Source: Ornithinibacillus halophilus (GTDB taxonomy: Bacteria > Bacillota > Bacilli > Bacillales > Amphibacillaceae). Taken from it: a DNA stretch of 33,562 nt. Below are positions 24,800 through 33,435 of the stretch, one piece after another. How positions within the stretch are numbered: position 1 is the stretch's first letter; each line of letters starts with the position of its first letter. A program made the position numbers and the translations under genes. A model generated the notes under the pieces. That model was given only the letters and a program-made list of their open reading frames with translations. It was not told where the DNA came from and searched no databases. The DNA lies in the NCBI RefSeq assembly GCF_900129485.1, contig NZ_FQVW01000036.1, positions 1 to 33,562 on the forward strand, given 5' to 3'.

Positions 24800-25120
24800 A
24801 TGGAAAAGAAAAAATACTATGTTAACCTTGCCTCATTGGAAATTTCACAAATTAAATATGATAATAATGATTCCTACATTATTCACGCTACAGATGAAGA
24901 AGTTGCAGATTTAAGGAATATAATGAATCATATGGATAGCGCACTTACAAGAACTTTTTTCAGAGCACATGTCCCGATAATGCCATACCATAAAGATGCA
25001 TCAAACGATGATTATGATCAAGGATTAACAGAAGCCTTTCAAATGATTCATGATTTAGGTGATAATTCGACAAAAGAATTCATTGAAAGTATTGTCATAT
25101 TAGGAGACAATCATATGTAA
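24800..25120 (+). CDS. Conserved-looking hypothetical protein, 106 aa
   Basis: A small soluble acidic protein of unknown function: KKYYVNLASLEISQIKYD, then a helical part with DEEVADLRNIMNHMD and FRAHVPIMPYHKD, ending DNSTKEFIESIVILGDNHM. No signal peptide or TM segment. GGAGGTG lies 8 bases before the ATG, and its own terminator follows, so it is an independent gene. The ribosome site is preceded by a small dyad (CCAAACTAAGTTTGG, 24771-24785) that could partly cover it. I recall similar short proteins in Bacillaceae, some mislabelled hydrolase/acyltransferase, but I assign no function. Confidence 0.82.
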   Translation: MEKKKYYVNLASLEISQIKYDNNDSYIIHATDEEVADLRNIMNHMDSALTRTFFRAHVPIMPYHKDASNDDYDQGLTEAFQMIHDLGDNSTKEFIESIVILGDNHM

Positions 25121-25129
25121 TACCATCTA

Positions 25130-25163
25130 GGAATAAGATGCAAGAATCTTATTCCATTTTTTT
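25130..25163 (+). terminator. Intrinsic terminator of the 106-aa gene
   Basis: A perfect 10-bp stem, GGAATAAGAT (25130-25139) with ATCTTATTCC (25146-25155), six-base loop, then ATTTTTTT. Confidence 0.93.
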
Positions 25164-25281
25164 AGAAAGGGCTATTTCCGAACTTTGGGTATAACGAATA
25201 ATTATGAACTTCTTCTATGTTTAGAGTGATGTAGAAAGTGGGAATAGTTATACTAAAGAAGAAATAATGAGGGGGCTATTT

Positions 25282-25863
25282 ATGCGTCGTTTGATTGCAG
25301 GTTTAATTTGTACAAGTGTTCTAGGAATTGTTATTATTTTATTTACTTCACTAGATAGCTCTGTCCTAAGCAATGAAAAACACCCTTCTGTAAACGCTGA
25401 GGAGAAAAAACTTCCGTCAATAGTAGATAAAGAGATTATACATAACACATCCACTGTAGACACACAACTAGAAACTACTCCTTCACATGACACTATTGTT
25501 GAATTAACAACCCAATTTATGAATTTGATTGTTCAAGATTTATATGAAGATTATCAAGTTGTCCATTATGATTCAAAGGACGAGTTACTAGAAGAATTTG
25601 AAAAGATTGCTTCTAAAGAAGTAGCAAAACCGTTCGTTGATTTTTATTTCAAAGAAAAAAATGGTAATCTATATATTGTCCCAACTGAAACTCCGGCATG
25701 GTTTGTTAAAGATAAAGACTACGACATGAAACAAATAGAAGATGGTCAAGTCAAGATTAATCAATTTAATGAATCGGAGTTCTTTGGTGATTATACGATT
25801 GAATTAACATTCACGTATACAAATAAAGGTTGGAAAATAACAAATATCACATATCCAAATTAA
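25282..25863 (+). CDS. Membrane-anchored or secreted hypothetical protein, 193 aa
   Basis: N-terminal MRRLIAGLICTSVLGIVIILF is a signal-anchor or uncleaved signal peptide (one TM at about 5-22). A flexible charged linker (about 24-70) follows, and then a small alpha/beta domain (about 75-193) with VELTTQFMNLIVQDLYEDYQ and a final YTIELTFTYTNKGWKITNITYPN. The latter resembles NTF2-like extracellular domains, only suggestively. I do not recognise the family. The second ATG is chosen because GAGGGGG lies 5 bases before it. It is 15 bases ahead of ytkD, with no terminator between, so the two are likely co-transcribed. Confidence 0.75.
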   Translation: MRRLIAGLICTSVLGIVIILFTSLDSSVLSNEKHPSVNAEEKKLPSIVDKEIIHNTSTVDTQLETTPSHDTIVELTTQFMNLIVQDLYEDYQVVHYDSKDELLEEFEKIASKEVAKPFVDFYFKEKNGNLYIVPTETPAWFVKDKDYDMKQIEDGQVKINQFNESEFFGDYTIELTFTYTNKGWKITNITYPN

Positions 25864-25878
25864 AGGTAGCTGGACAAC

Positions 25879-26343
25879 ATGTATAAATTTAAAGATTATT
25901 ATCATAACGAAGTAAAGTTCTCATTTAATGATCATCCATTTTCACAACAACCCAAGCATGTCTGGGTTATCTGTCAATACAAAAATCAATGGTTATTAAC
26001 GAAGCATAAAGAAAGAGGATTGGAATTTCCGGGTGGAAAAGTAGAAGTAGGGGAAACAGCAGAAGATGCAGCAATTAGAGAAGTGAAAGAAGAAACAGGT
26101 GGAATTGTGGATTCAATTCGATATGTTGGACAATACCATGTTGCTGGAAAAAGTGATGAGGTTATTAAAAATGTATATTTTGCAAAGATACAAGAGATTG
26201 AGTATCAACAGCATTATTTTGAAACAGAAGGACCAGTATTATTAGAAGAAATACCAGGGAATGTAAAAGAGCATCATGCATATAGTTTTATCATGAAAGA
26301 TGACGTCTTAACTCATTCCATGAAGAAATTACTAAACAAATAA
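25879..26343 (+). CDS. ytkD: NUDIX nucleoside triphosphatase YtkD
   Basis: A 154-residue cytoplasmic NUDIX hydrolase. The Nudix box starts at GGKVEVGETAEDAAIREVKE (53-72), continues ETGG, and is intact with the REVKEE metal ligands. The flanking KHVWVICQYKNQWLLTKHKERG and the final YSFIMKDDVL match B. subtilis YtkD as I recall it, an 8-oxo-dGTP-cleaving enzyme also able to release RNA 5' caps (RppH-like activity). The ribosome site is weak (AAAGG, 12 bases), so it may depend on the upstream gene. It faces the ytl operon, as in B. subtilis. Confidence 0.9.
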   Translation: MYKFKDYYHNEVKFSFNDHPFSQQPKHVWVICQYKNQWLLTKHKERGLEFPGGKVEVGETAEDAAIREVKEETGGIVDSIRYVGQYHVAGKSDEVIKNVYFAKIQEIEYQQHYFETEGPVLLEEIPGNVKEHHAYSFIMKDDVLTHSMKKLLNK

Positions 26344-26420
26344 GAATGAGGCTAAAGAGGGTAGAAAGTGTAGAGAGTTAAAGTTCGACAAAAAATGTTT
26401 CAATAAACTCCGTCGCTACA

Positions 26421-26600
26421 GAAATACACTTCGCTTTCCGTGGGCGGCTGGTGAGCCTCCTCGAGCCACATGCTCGTCGCGTTAGTTGTTCAGAGAAGTA
26501 TTGCTCCTCGCAACTCGTAGCTTACTCGGCAGAAGATATGCTCGTTGCTCTCCGGGGTCTCACCGATGCCTTTGTTCCCACAGGAGTCTACGTGTATTTC
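26421..26600. repeat. 180-bp imperfect palindromic intergenic element (contains repeat copy C)
   Basis: Perfect 9-bp terminal inverted repeats, GAAATACAC (26421-26429) and GTGTATTTC (26592-26600). Inside, CGTGGG pairs with CCCACAG-type sequence and GGTGAG (26450-26455) with CTCACC (26559-26564). The left 46 bp (26421-26466) is repeat copy C. The middle (about 26467-26546) is GC-richer than the surroundings and contains a CGAGCCACATGCTCG hairpin. No ORF of note. It lies between the convergent ytkD and ytlD genes, in a 405-bp gap that otherwise holds nothing recognisable. Confidence 0.88.
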
Positions 26601-26748
26601 TTTCGCTGGTTGACTAACTAATTTTATCTCTACAAATAAAAAGTTGATTAGAATGGAAACCAGACAACCTTCTTAATATATCCATCTTAATATTTTTGCC
26701 ATGCCGAAGCCTAATTCAACAAAACTATAACATCGAGCTCTTATCTAA

Positions 26749-27555
26749 TTACCCCGTATGTTTGATCAACCATGTTTCTACTTTTTCCACGACTTTGTAC
26801 ATAATAGCTGCAAATACCGCAATCAATATCAGACTTGACATAACTAACGTAAAATCAAATACCTGGAATCCATAAACTATTAAATACCCCAAACCTTCTT
26901 TAGATACTAAAAATTCTCCAACAATTACCCCAACCCACGATAGACCTACATTCACTTTCAAAGTTGAAATCATCACTGGTAGCGTTGCTGGAAAAACGGC
27001 TTCTTTAAAACATTGCCACCTAGTTGCACCAAAACTACGTAAAACTTTTTCATAGTTCGGGTCTACTTCTTTAAATCCTGAGTAGACTACGAGTGTCGTG
27101 ATAATCACAGAAATAATGGCACCCATTGCAATAATGGAGAAGTATCCAGGACCAAGTGCTACGATAATAATAGGTCCCAGAGCCACTTTAGGCATCGCGT
27201 TCAATATTACTAGATAGGGATCCATAATTTTTGAAAAGCGAGCCGAAGACCAAAGGGCAATCGCAATTAAAATACCAAGTGCTGTTCCAATAATAAAACC
27301 AAGTACTGTCTCAAACAAGGTTACTTGTAAATGAATTAACATAGAACCATCAGAAAACCTGGTCACTAATGAGTCGTATACCCGAGTAGGTGAACTGAAA
27401 ATTAATGGGTCAATCCAACGTAATCTACTAAATATCTCCCAAAATGCAAAGAAACCAATTAGGATAATTATTTGCCAAGTAAAGACTATTTTTTTCTCTC
27501 TTTTGAGATTGTTAATATAGTTATCAAAGAGGCGTTGATCGGATTTTTCTGTCAT
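26749..27555 (-). CDS. ytlD: ABC transporter permease, SsuC/TauC-like (YtlD)
   Basis: A 268-residue BPD-type inner-membrane permease with about six TM segments. The cytoplasmic EAA loop is seen at [25 protein letters not shown] (about 170-194). The family imports small organic anions or precursors (aliphatic sulfonates, taurine, thiamine pyrimidine precursors). It is the last gene of a three-gene minus-strand operon. The substrate is unknown. Order and position beside pckA-metK match B. subtilis ytlA-ytlC-ytlD from memory. No terminator is obvious downstream, only the palindromic element. Confidence 0.87.
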   Translation of the reverse strand: MTEKSDQRLFDNYINNLKREKKIVFTWQIIILIGFFAFWEIFSRLRWIDPLIFSSPTRVYDSLVTRFSDGSMLIHLQVTLFETVLGFIIGTALGILIAIALWSSARFSKIMDPYLVILNAMPKVALGPIIIVALGPGYFSIIAMGAIISVIITTLVVYSGFKEVDPNYEKVLRSFGATRWQCFKEAVFPATLPVMISTLKVNVGLSWVGVIVGEFLVSKEGLGYLIVYGFQVFDFTLVMSSLILIAVFAAIMYKVVEKVETWLIKHTG

Positions 27556-27579
27556 ATGCTATCCAACCCCTTTTTTATT

Positions 27580-28356
27580 TTATACTGGAGATGTTTCATC
27601 TTCGTTTAACTCCTCCCATACCTTATCAAAAATGATTTGGTATTTTGGGTGACGTCTAACATGGAAAGGTAATTCATTTCTTAATTCAATAGGCACATCG
27701 AATATCTTTTTTATGGAGCCGGGGTTTGAGTCCATTACGACAATACGATCACTCATTGAAATGGCCTCTCCAATATCATGAGTAACTAAAACGGCTGTTT
27801 TATTGTAAGCATGTAGGAGTTCAAAGACCAAGTTTTCAAGCTTTAATTTAGTTTGATAATCAAGTGCTGAAAAAGGTTCATCGAGCAGCAATACTTTAGG
27901 ATCTGTAATTAATGTTCGCACAAGGGCCACCCGTTGTCGCATACCACCAGATAAAGAACTAGGATAATTATTAGCAACATGAGGAATACCTACTTCATCT
28001 AATAATAAAAGAGCTTTATCGTGCATTTCAGTGGATTCATTTTTTTGAATTTTTGGTCCTAATAAGATATTGTCAATAATGGTTTTCCATGGAAAGAGAT
28101 AATCTTGCTGAAGCATATAACCGATTGCTAGTTCAGAGTTTTCAATTGGTTGATTATCAAGTTTTACATTGCCTGAAGTGTGTTGCATAATCCCTGCTAT
28201 TATGGATAGGATCGTTGATTTTCCACAACCACTTGGACCTAAGAGTGAGATGAATTCACCTTCATTGACGGAAAATGATATATTATCCAATGCTTTAGTG
28301 TATCCCTTTGTTGAAAAATACTGATGTGACACATGTTCTAAGGTTAGAAAAGACAA
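27580..28356 (-). CDS. ytlC: ABC transporter ATPase, SsuB/TauB-like (YtlC)
   Basis: A 258-residue ABC ATPase: Walker A GPSGCGKST (40-48), Q-loop MLQQDYLFPW (81-90), signature LSGGMRQR (135-142), Walker B VLLLDEPFSALD (155-166) and H-loop LVTHDIGEA. The Q-loop is of the nitrate/sulfonate/bicarbonate importer class. The start is TTG, supported by AAGGAGG 7 bases upstream and by the normal family N-terminus (FLTLEHVSHQY). It is separated by 12 bp from the binding-protein gene and 24 bp from the permease gene. Confidence 0.88.
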   Translation of the reverse strand: MSFLTLEHVSHQYFSTKGYTKALDNISFSVNEGEFISLLGPSGCGKSTILSIIAGIMQHTSGNVKLDNQPIENSELAIGYMLQQDYLFPWKTIIDNILLGPKIQKNESTEMHDKALLLLDEVGIPHVANNYPSSLSGGMRQRVALVRTLITDPKVLLLDEPFSALDYQTKLKLENLVFELLHAYNKTAVLVTHDIGEAISMSDRIVVMDSNPGSIKKIFDVPIELRNELPFHVRRHPKYQIIFDKVWEELNEDETSPV

Positions 28357-28368
28357 TGCATTTCCTCC

Positions 28369-29373
28369 TTATTCATTCATAATTTCTTCGGCAATGTCGG
28401 TGTTAACAACGTCTTCATATGGTACGTCTTCAGGTAATTCTCCTGCTTCATCCATAATATTTTTTAAGTTGTTCCATTCTTCTTCATCTAGAATTGGGTC
28501 TGTTGCAAATGATCCTTGATTTTTATAACGCTCGATGGAAGAAGTTAAAATATCTAACTCTACATCGTCAAAGTATGGTTGAACAACTTCAGCAATTTCT
28601 TCTGGGTCTGCATCCTCCACCCATTGTTGAGCTTGATAAATAGCTCTAGTAAATGCTTTGACATTTTCTGGATTATCTTCAAAATAGCTTTGTTTTGCCA
28701 TAAATACGGTGTATGGCACATGACCAGATTCTTCACCGAATGATGCAATTACATGACCATTTCCTTCTTTTTCAAAAACACTAGCTGTTGGTTCAAAAAG
28801 TTGAACGTACTCATAATCACCTGTTGCAAAAGCACTCGGTATATTTGCAAAGTCAATATTTTGGGATAAATTTAAATCATTATGTGGGTCAATTCCGTGT
28901 TGTTTTAACACAAATTCCCCAACCATCTGTGGCATTCCACCTTTACGTTGACCAAGGAAGTTACTATCTTTTAAATCCTCCCATTCAAAGTTCTCTACGT
29001 TTTCCTTAGATACTAGAAACGTTCCATCTGTTTGTGTTAATTGGGCAAAATTTACTGCATAGTCGTTTGAATCTTGGGCGTAAACGTAGATTGACGTTTC
29101 AGCTCCAACTAAGGCAACATCAATCCCGTCCGATAATAGAGCTGTCATAGTGGTGTCACCACCCCAGGTTGTTTGCAGTTCAACATCTAAGCCCTCATCT
29201 TCAAAAAATCCCTTTTCTAAAGCAACATATTGTGGTGTATAAAATACTGAACGGGTTACCTCACCTATGTTTATAGAAGTTGTTTCATCGGAATCTGAAC
29301 TACATGCTGCAAGAAGTACGATAAGTAGTGACGAGAACAAAACTAAAAACGAAGCTTTTCTCATGAAATTCAT
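28369..29373 (-). CDS. ytlA: ABC transporter substrate-binding lipoprotein, NMT1/THI5-like (YtlA)
   Basis: A lipoprotein of 334 residues from the ATG at 29373. A second ATG at 29364 is about equally well placed behind AAGGAAAGGA. The lipobox is LLAAC, followed by an SSDSDETTS linker. The mature domain is an SsuA/ThiY-type class II binding protein: INIGEVTRSVFYTPQYVALE, KGFFEDEGLDVELQTTWGG, ALLSDGIDVALVGAETSIYV. The frame upstream of both ATGs is not credible as a signal peptide. It is the first gene of the importer operon. The ligand is unknown. No riboswitch is visible in the leader, so there is no support for a thiamine precursor. Confidence 0.86.
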   Translation of the reverse strand: MNFMRKASFLVLFSSLLIVLLAACSSDSDETTSINIGEVTRSVFYTPQYVALEKGFFEDEGLDVELQTTWGGDTTMTALLSDGIDVALVGAETSIYVYAQDSNDYAVNFAQLTQTDGTFLVSKENVENFEWEDLKDSNFLGQRKGGMPQMVGEFVLKQHGIDPHNDLNLSQNIDFANIPSAFATGDYEYVQLFEPTASVFEKEGNGHVIASFGEESGHVPYTVFMAKQSYFEDNPENVKAFTRAIYQAQQWVEDADPEEIAEVVQPYFDDVELDILTSSIERYKNQGSFATDPILDEEEWNNLKNIMDEAGELPEDVPYEDVVNTDIAEEIMNE

Positions 29374-29536
29374 TCCTTTCCTTAAAAGATTTGACAGTAT
29401 ATAGCGAAACAAAGCCAATTTTAATGTATCTCTATACGAAAACATATTATGCCAGGGTAAAAAATGTGTGAATGCCTAGTTTCTGAAAAAGAAATTATTT
29501 GAAGTATGGAGTAGGAGAATGAAGATTTTTAATGAA

Positions 29537-29568
29537 TAAAAAAACGACCTCTAAATGTAGAGGTCGTT
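29537..29568 (-). terminator. Intrinsic terminator of pckA
   Basis: A perfect 11-bp stem, AACGACCTCTA (29543-29553) with TAGAGGTCGTT (29558-29568), four-base loop. On the minus strand it is followed by T7, ending the pckA transcript about 90 bases past its stop. A small GTTGGT/ACCAAC hairpin (29571-29586) precedes it. It also keeps pckA apart from ytlA. Confidence 0.92.
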
Positions 29569-29658
29569 CTGTTGGTATTAACCAACATAGGTAGACTTAA
29601 TACTTACAATGTACTTTCAGATATTTAAAACCCTCTTGGGATGAGGTAACAACATTAA

Positions 29659-31248
29659 TTATGGTCGATACAATGGACCAGCCTGAAGAATGTCTTCATT
29701 TACTTCTGAAAACTTATTGAAGTTCTCATGGAATTTAACTGCTAAAGCTTTTGCTTCGCGATCATATGCTTCTTTATCACTCCATGTTTGTTTCGGTGTT
29801 AAAACCTCATCAGGAACACCAGGAACATGGGAAGGAATAGCTAAACCAAATATTTCATCAGTTTTCGTTTCAATGTTGTTAAGCTCTCCTTCTAAAGCTG
29901 CGTGCACCATCGCACGAGTATAAGAAAGCTTCATACGTTGGCCTTCACCATAATGACCACCAGTCCAACCAGTGTTGACCAAAAATACATTGGAATCGTA
30001 TTGGTCGATTTTTTCACCAAGCATCTTCGCATAAGTTGCAGGTGTTAAAGGTAAGAATGGAGAACCAAAGCAAGCAGAAAACGTAGCCTCGGGTTTAGTT
30101 ACTCCTCTTTCTGTACCTGCTAATTTACTTGTGTATCCACTTAAGAAGTGATACATAGCTTGTTCTTTAGTCAATTTACTAATTGGTGGCAGGGTACCGG
30201 AAGCATCAGCTGTTAAGAAAATGATAGTGTTAGGATGCCCCGCAACACTTGGAGAAACAATATTATCAATATTCTCTAACGGATAAGCAGCACGTGTGTT
30301 TTCCGTTAATGACGTATCATCGTAATCTGGTAATCTAGTTTGATCATCTAACACAACGTTTTCTAAAACAGAACCAAAGCGAATTGCATCAAAGATTTGT
30401 GGTTCTTTCTCATGAGAGAGATTAACACATTTTGCATAACATCCACCCTCAATGTTGAAAACCCCATTAGAACCCCATCCATGTTCATCATCACCAATTA
30501 AGCGACGATATGGATCGGCAGAAAGCGTTGTTTTACCTGTGCCGGAAAGACCGAAGAAGAGAGCGACATCCCCTTCATTCCCAACGTTTGCAGAACAATG
30601 CATAGAAAGAACATTATTTTTAGGTAGTAAGTAATTCATCACTGAAAAGATAGATTTTTTAATTTCACCAGCATATTCTGTTCCACCTATGAGGACTACT
30701 CGCTGTTTGAATGAAATCATTACAAATGCTTCAGAATTTGTACCATCCAATACAGGATCAGCTTTGAAAGTTGGTGCTGAAATTACGGTAAATCCTGGCT
30801 GATGATTGGCAAGCTCATCTTCTGTTGGTCGGATAAATAATTGTTTTGCAAATAAATTATGCCAAGCAAATTCGTTAATTACTTGTAATGGAAGTTCTTG
30901 CTTTTTATCTGCACCAGCAAAGCCGTTAAATACAAATAACTCTTCTTTGTCTAATAAATAAGTTACTACTTTTTTGTACAATCTATCAAAAGTAGCTTCA
31001 TCAATTGGTTGATTAACTGAACCCCAATCGATCGATTCTTCACATGTTTCATCACGAACAATAAATTTATCATTAGGAGAACGGCCAGTATATTTTCCCG
31101 TAGTCGCTGTAACGGCACCAGTTGATGTTAAGATACCTTCTTTTCGAGATAAAATTTTTTCAACCAATTGAGGTACAGATAGGTTATTCTGTACTTGATG
31201 ATGTGATAATAAATCTTTCAATAATGAAGACTGTTCTATCGTTTCCAT
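29659..31248 (-). CDS. pckA: Phosphoenolpyruvate carboxykinase (ATP)
   Basis: A 529-residue cytoplasmic enzyme that converts oxaloacetate and ATP to PEP and CO2, the entry step of gluconeogenesis. It shows RSPNDKF, the PEPCK-specific motif [20 protein letters not shown], the P-loop [11 protein letters not shown], the metal/adenine region DDEHGWG and [10 protein letters not shown], and [16 protein letters not shown]. The length matches B. subtilis PckA. The ribosome site is weak (AAAGGTAGG, more than 10 bases away). It is divergent from metK across about 860 bp of regulatory DNA. Confidence 0.98.
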   Translation of the reverse strand: METIEQSSLLKDLLSHHQVQNNLSVPQLVEKILSRKEGILTSTGAVTATTGKYTGRSPNDKFIVRDETCEESIDWGSVNQPIDEATFDRLYKKVVTYLLDKEELFVFNGFAGADKKQELPLQVINEFAWHNLFAKQLFIRPTEDELANHQPGFTVISAPTFKADPVLDGTNSEAFVMISFKQRVVLIGGTEYAGEIKKSIFSVMNYLLPKNNVLSMHCSANVGNEGDVALFFGLSGTGKTTLSADPYRRLIGDDEHGWGSNGVFNIEGGCYAKCVNLSHEKEPQIFDAIRFGSVLENVVLDDQTRLPDYDDTSLTENTRAAYPLENIDNIVSPSVAGHPNTIIFLTADASGTLPPISKLTKEQAMYHFLSGYTSKLAGTERGVTKPEATFSACFGSPFLPLTPATYAKMLGEKIDQYDSNVFLVNTGWTGGHYGEGQRMKLSYTRAMVHAALEGELNNIETKTDEIFGLAIPSHVPGVPDEVLTPKQTWSDKEAYDREAKALAVKFHENFNKFSEVNEDILQAGPLYRP

Positions 31249-31336
31249 AGCGATATCATACCTACCTTTAGCAGAAATTTTGGGATCGTTTCACCTTTAA
31301 ATTATGAATAAAAGTTACATGTCCTATTTGTTTATT

Positions 31337-31364
31337 AGTATAACACATTATTTTAATTAGTCCA
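31337..31364 (-). promoter_or_regulatory. Possible pckA promoter
   Basis: On the minus strand, TGGACT (31364-31359), a 16-base spacer and TATACT (31342-31337), about 90 bases before the pckA start. The -35 falls within the dyad AATTAGT-CCAT-ACTAATT. Confidence 0.5.
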
Positions 31365-31372
31365 TACTAATT
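31355..31372. promoter_or_regulatory. Perfect 18-bp dyad over the pckA -35
   Basis: AATTAGT (31355-31361) and ACTAATT (31366-31372) flank CCAT. Its position over the predicted -35 suggests a repressor site. The binding protein is not identifiable. Confidence 0.5.
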
Positions 31373-31496
31373 ATAAATTTATTTTATTAGACCTATGTCA
31401 AAAGCGTGACAAATATGTAATCAATAAGCATCACCTAACCTTCATAAATAAAATCCTCGCTCCTCTAGACCGAAAATAAGAGCTGTCTACACACTG

Positions 31497-31512
31497 ATTA
31501 AAGCGTTTTCAT
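31497..31512. promoter_or_regulatory. Candidate catabolite-responsive element (cre)
   Basis: ATTAAAGCGTTTTCAT agrees with the Gram-positive cre consensus WTGNAARCGNWWNCAW at all fixed positions but one (T for G at position 3). It is about 250 bp before pckA, further than usual for direct repression. Confidence 0.45.
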
Positions 31513-31770
31513 ATATGCTAGTTTAACGTATATGTATTAGAATGTACAAGAACTAATTTCAGATGAAATTTAAGTGGTAAAAAGATACTAATTAACTAGA
31601 TTATTAATCGAATTGCTTTAGAAAAAGTAGTTATAAATTATATGTTATTAGTTTGGTTGAAAGATGGTGATTAAAAGTAAGTCTTTTAAATGGAAAGAGG
31701 AACAATTTAAATGAGGATTTAATATTCTAAAGGTATAAATGGATAACTTGTGACAATATCACGTAATCAT

Positions 31771-31797
31771 TTGACATAACTAATCCTTTTCGATAAT
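31771..31797 (+). promoter_or_regulatory. Sigma-A promoter of metK
   Basis: A perfect TTGACA (31771-31776) with GATAAT (31792-31797; 15-base spacer) or the overlapping TAATCT (17-base spacer) as -10. Transcription would start about 10-15 bases before the S-box P1 stem. Confidence 0.7.
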
Positions 31798-31815
31798 CTA
31801 AACGTTGAGCGGATA

Positions 31816-31927
31816 CTCTCTTATTCAGAGTCGGTGGAGGGACGGACCCTATGAAACCCAGCAACCATCACATAAGGTGAAAAGGTGCTAACCTGATGCA
31901 AGGATATTTCCTTGAACAATAAGAGCG
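31816..31927 (+). promoter_or_regulatory. S-box (SAM-I) riboswitch
   Basis: P1 arms CTCTTATT (31818-31825) and AATAAGAG (31918-31925). The conserved core is present: CAGAGTCGGTGGAGGGACGG, CCCTATGAAACCCAGCAACC, AAGGTGCTAACCTGATGCAA. It binds S-adenosylmethionine, the product of the enzyme it controls, and is followed by a terminator. Confidence 0.98.
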
Positions 31928-31939
31928 AAAGGCCACATT

Positions 31940-31974
31940 CCTTTCCTCATGATTGTAGGAAGGGCTTTTTTATT
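31940..31974 (+). terminator. S-box expression-platform terminator
   Basis: CCTTTCCT (31940-31947) pairs with AGGAAGGG (31957-31964; one G-T pair), followed by CTTTTTTATTTT. It should form when SAM is bound. Confidence 0.9.
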
Positions 31975-32112
31975 TTGTATCATAAAATAATAGCAGTTTG
32001 TTCCTAAATTCTGATACTAAATTCTCAATTAAGCTTAAAGCTTTTGTTCTTAGGATATAATACTGATAGAAACAGAGTTCCGTACCAAAATTTAAAGGGA
32101 GGATTTAGCCAT

Positions 32113-33309
32113 ATGGCTAAAAATCGTCGTTTATTTACTTCTGAATCAGTAACAGAAGGGCATCCAGACAAAATTTGTGATCAAATCTCTGATGCAATTC
32201 TAGATGAAATTTTAAAGAAAGATCCTGATGCACGTGTTGCATGTGAAACTACAGTTACAACTGGTCTTGTATTAGTTGCTGGAGAAATATCTACTAGTAC
32301 GTATGTTGATATTCCTGCAATTGTTAGACAGACCATTAAAGATATTGGTTATACCCGTGCAAAATATGGTTTTGATGCTGAAACATGTGCCGTATTAACT
32401 GCAATTGATGAACAATCACCTGACATAGCTAGTGGTGTTGATACAGCGCTAGAAGCTAGACAAGGAAAAATGACCGATAAAGAGATTTCTGCTATTGGTG
32501 CTGGTGACCAAGGATTAATGTTTGGTTTTGCATGTGATGAAACAGAGGAATTAATGCCATTACCAATTTCCTTAGCACATAAACTTTCAAAACGATTAGC
32601 AGATGTGCGTAAAAATGAAATACTTCCATATTTACGCCCGGATGGAAAAACACAAGTAACCATTGAATATGATGAAAATGATATTCCGCAACGAGTTGAT
32701 ACAATCGTAATTTCTACTCAGCATCACCAGGATATTACTTTAGAACAAATTGAAAAAGATTTAATGGAGCATGTCATTAAGAATATCGTTCCTGAAAATT
32801 TGTTAGATGATCAGACTAAATACTTTATAAATCCAACTGGCCGTTTTGTAATTGGTGGACCACAGGGAGATGCTGGTCTTACTGGTAGAAAAATCATTGT
32901 TGATACGTACGGTGGTTATGCACGTCATGGTGGTGGAGCGTTCAGTGGAAAAGATGCTACAAAAGTAGATCGTTCTGCAGCATACGCAGCTCGCTATGTA
33001 GCTAAAAACATTGTAGCAGCCGGACTTGCGAAGTCATGTGAAGTGCAATTGGCCTACGCTATTGGTGTGGCTGAACCCGTTTCCATTGCTATTAATACGT
33101 TCGGTACAGGAGTAGTTAGTGAAGAGGCTTTGGTTGAAAAAGTTCGCGAATTATTTGATTTACGTCCTGCAGGGATTATTCGTATGCTAGACCTACAAAG
33201 ACCAATTTATAAAGACACTGCTGCATACGGACATTTTGGTAGAACAGATTTAGAATTCCCTTGGGAAAAAACAGATAAAGTAGATGAGTTGAAAGTATTG
33301 GTGAAGTAA
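32113..33309 (+). CDS. metK: S-adenosylmethionine synthetase
   Basis: A 398-residue cytoplasmic enzyme making SAM from methionine and ATP. Signatures: [19 protein letters not shown] (about 13-31), [32 protein letters not shown]. The length equals the usual 395-400. A longer frame exists, but GGGAGG at 10 bases and the family start [17 protein letters not shown] support this ATG. Feedback control by the upstream SAM riboswitch closes the loop between product and transcription. Confidence 0.98.
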   Translation: MAKNRRLFTSESVTEGHPDKICDQISDAILDEILKKDPDARVACETTVTTGLVLVAGEISTSTYVDIPAIVRQTIKDIGYTRAKYGFDAETCAVLTAIDEQSPDIASGVDTALEARQGKMTDKEISAIGAGDQGLMFGFACDETEELMPLPISLAHKLSKRLADVRKNEILPYLRPDGKTQVTIEYDENDIPQRVDTIVISTQHHQDITLEQIEKDLMEHVIKNIVPENLLDDQTKYFINPTGRFVIGGPQGDAGLTGRKIIVDTYGGYARHGGGAFSGKDATKVDRSAAYAARYVAKNIVAAGLAKSCEVQLAYAIGVAEPVSIAINTFGTGVVSEEALVEKVRELFDLRPAGIIRMLDLQRPIYKDTAAYGHFGRTDLEFPWEKTDKVDELKVLVK

Positions 33310-33333
33310 GTTAAAAGGAAGCAGGGACTTAAC

Positions 33334-33421
33334 TAACTATAATCAATCTAAAAACCAACAATTTTAGTCAAACAAGTTGTGAATGTTAGGTATTCATAGG
33401 ATTGATTGTTTTTATAGTTAT
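33334..33421 (+). other. Long imperfect inverted repeat after metK
   Basis: AACTATA and AATCAATC (33335-33348) are complementary to GATTGATT (33400-33407) and TATAGTT (about 33414-33420), around a loop of about 50 bases. It may serve as a weak transcript end for metK. No compact U-tailed hairpin is seen. Confidence 0.4.
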
Positions 33422-33435
33422 TATAAACTCAAAGT

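Noticed and set aside
29373-29445. Longer start for the ytlA lipoprotein
   Set aside because: The extra residues precede a complete lipoprotein signal peptide and have no ribosome site.
31664-31714. 16-codon micro-ORF (MVIKSKSFKWKEEQFK) between pckA and metK, faintly like a transposase N-terminus
   Set aside because: Too short, no clear ribosome site and no further matching frames nearby, so there is no support for an insertion-sequence remnant.
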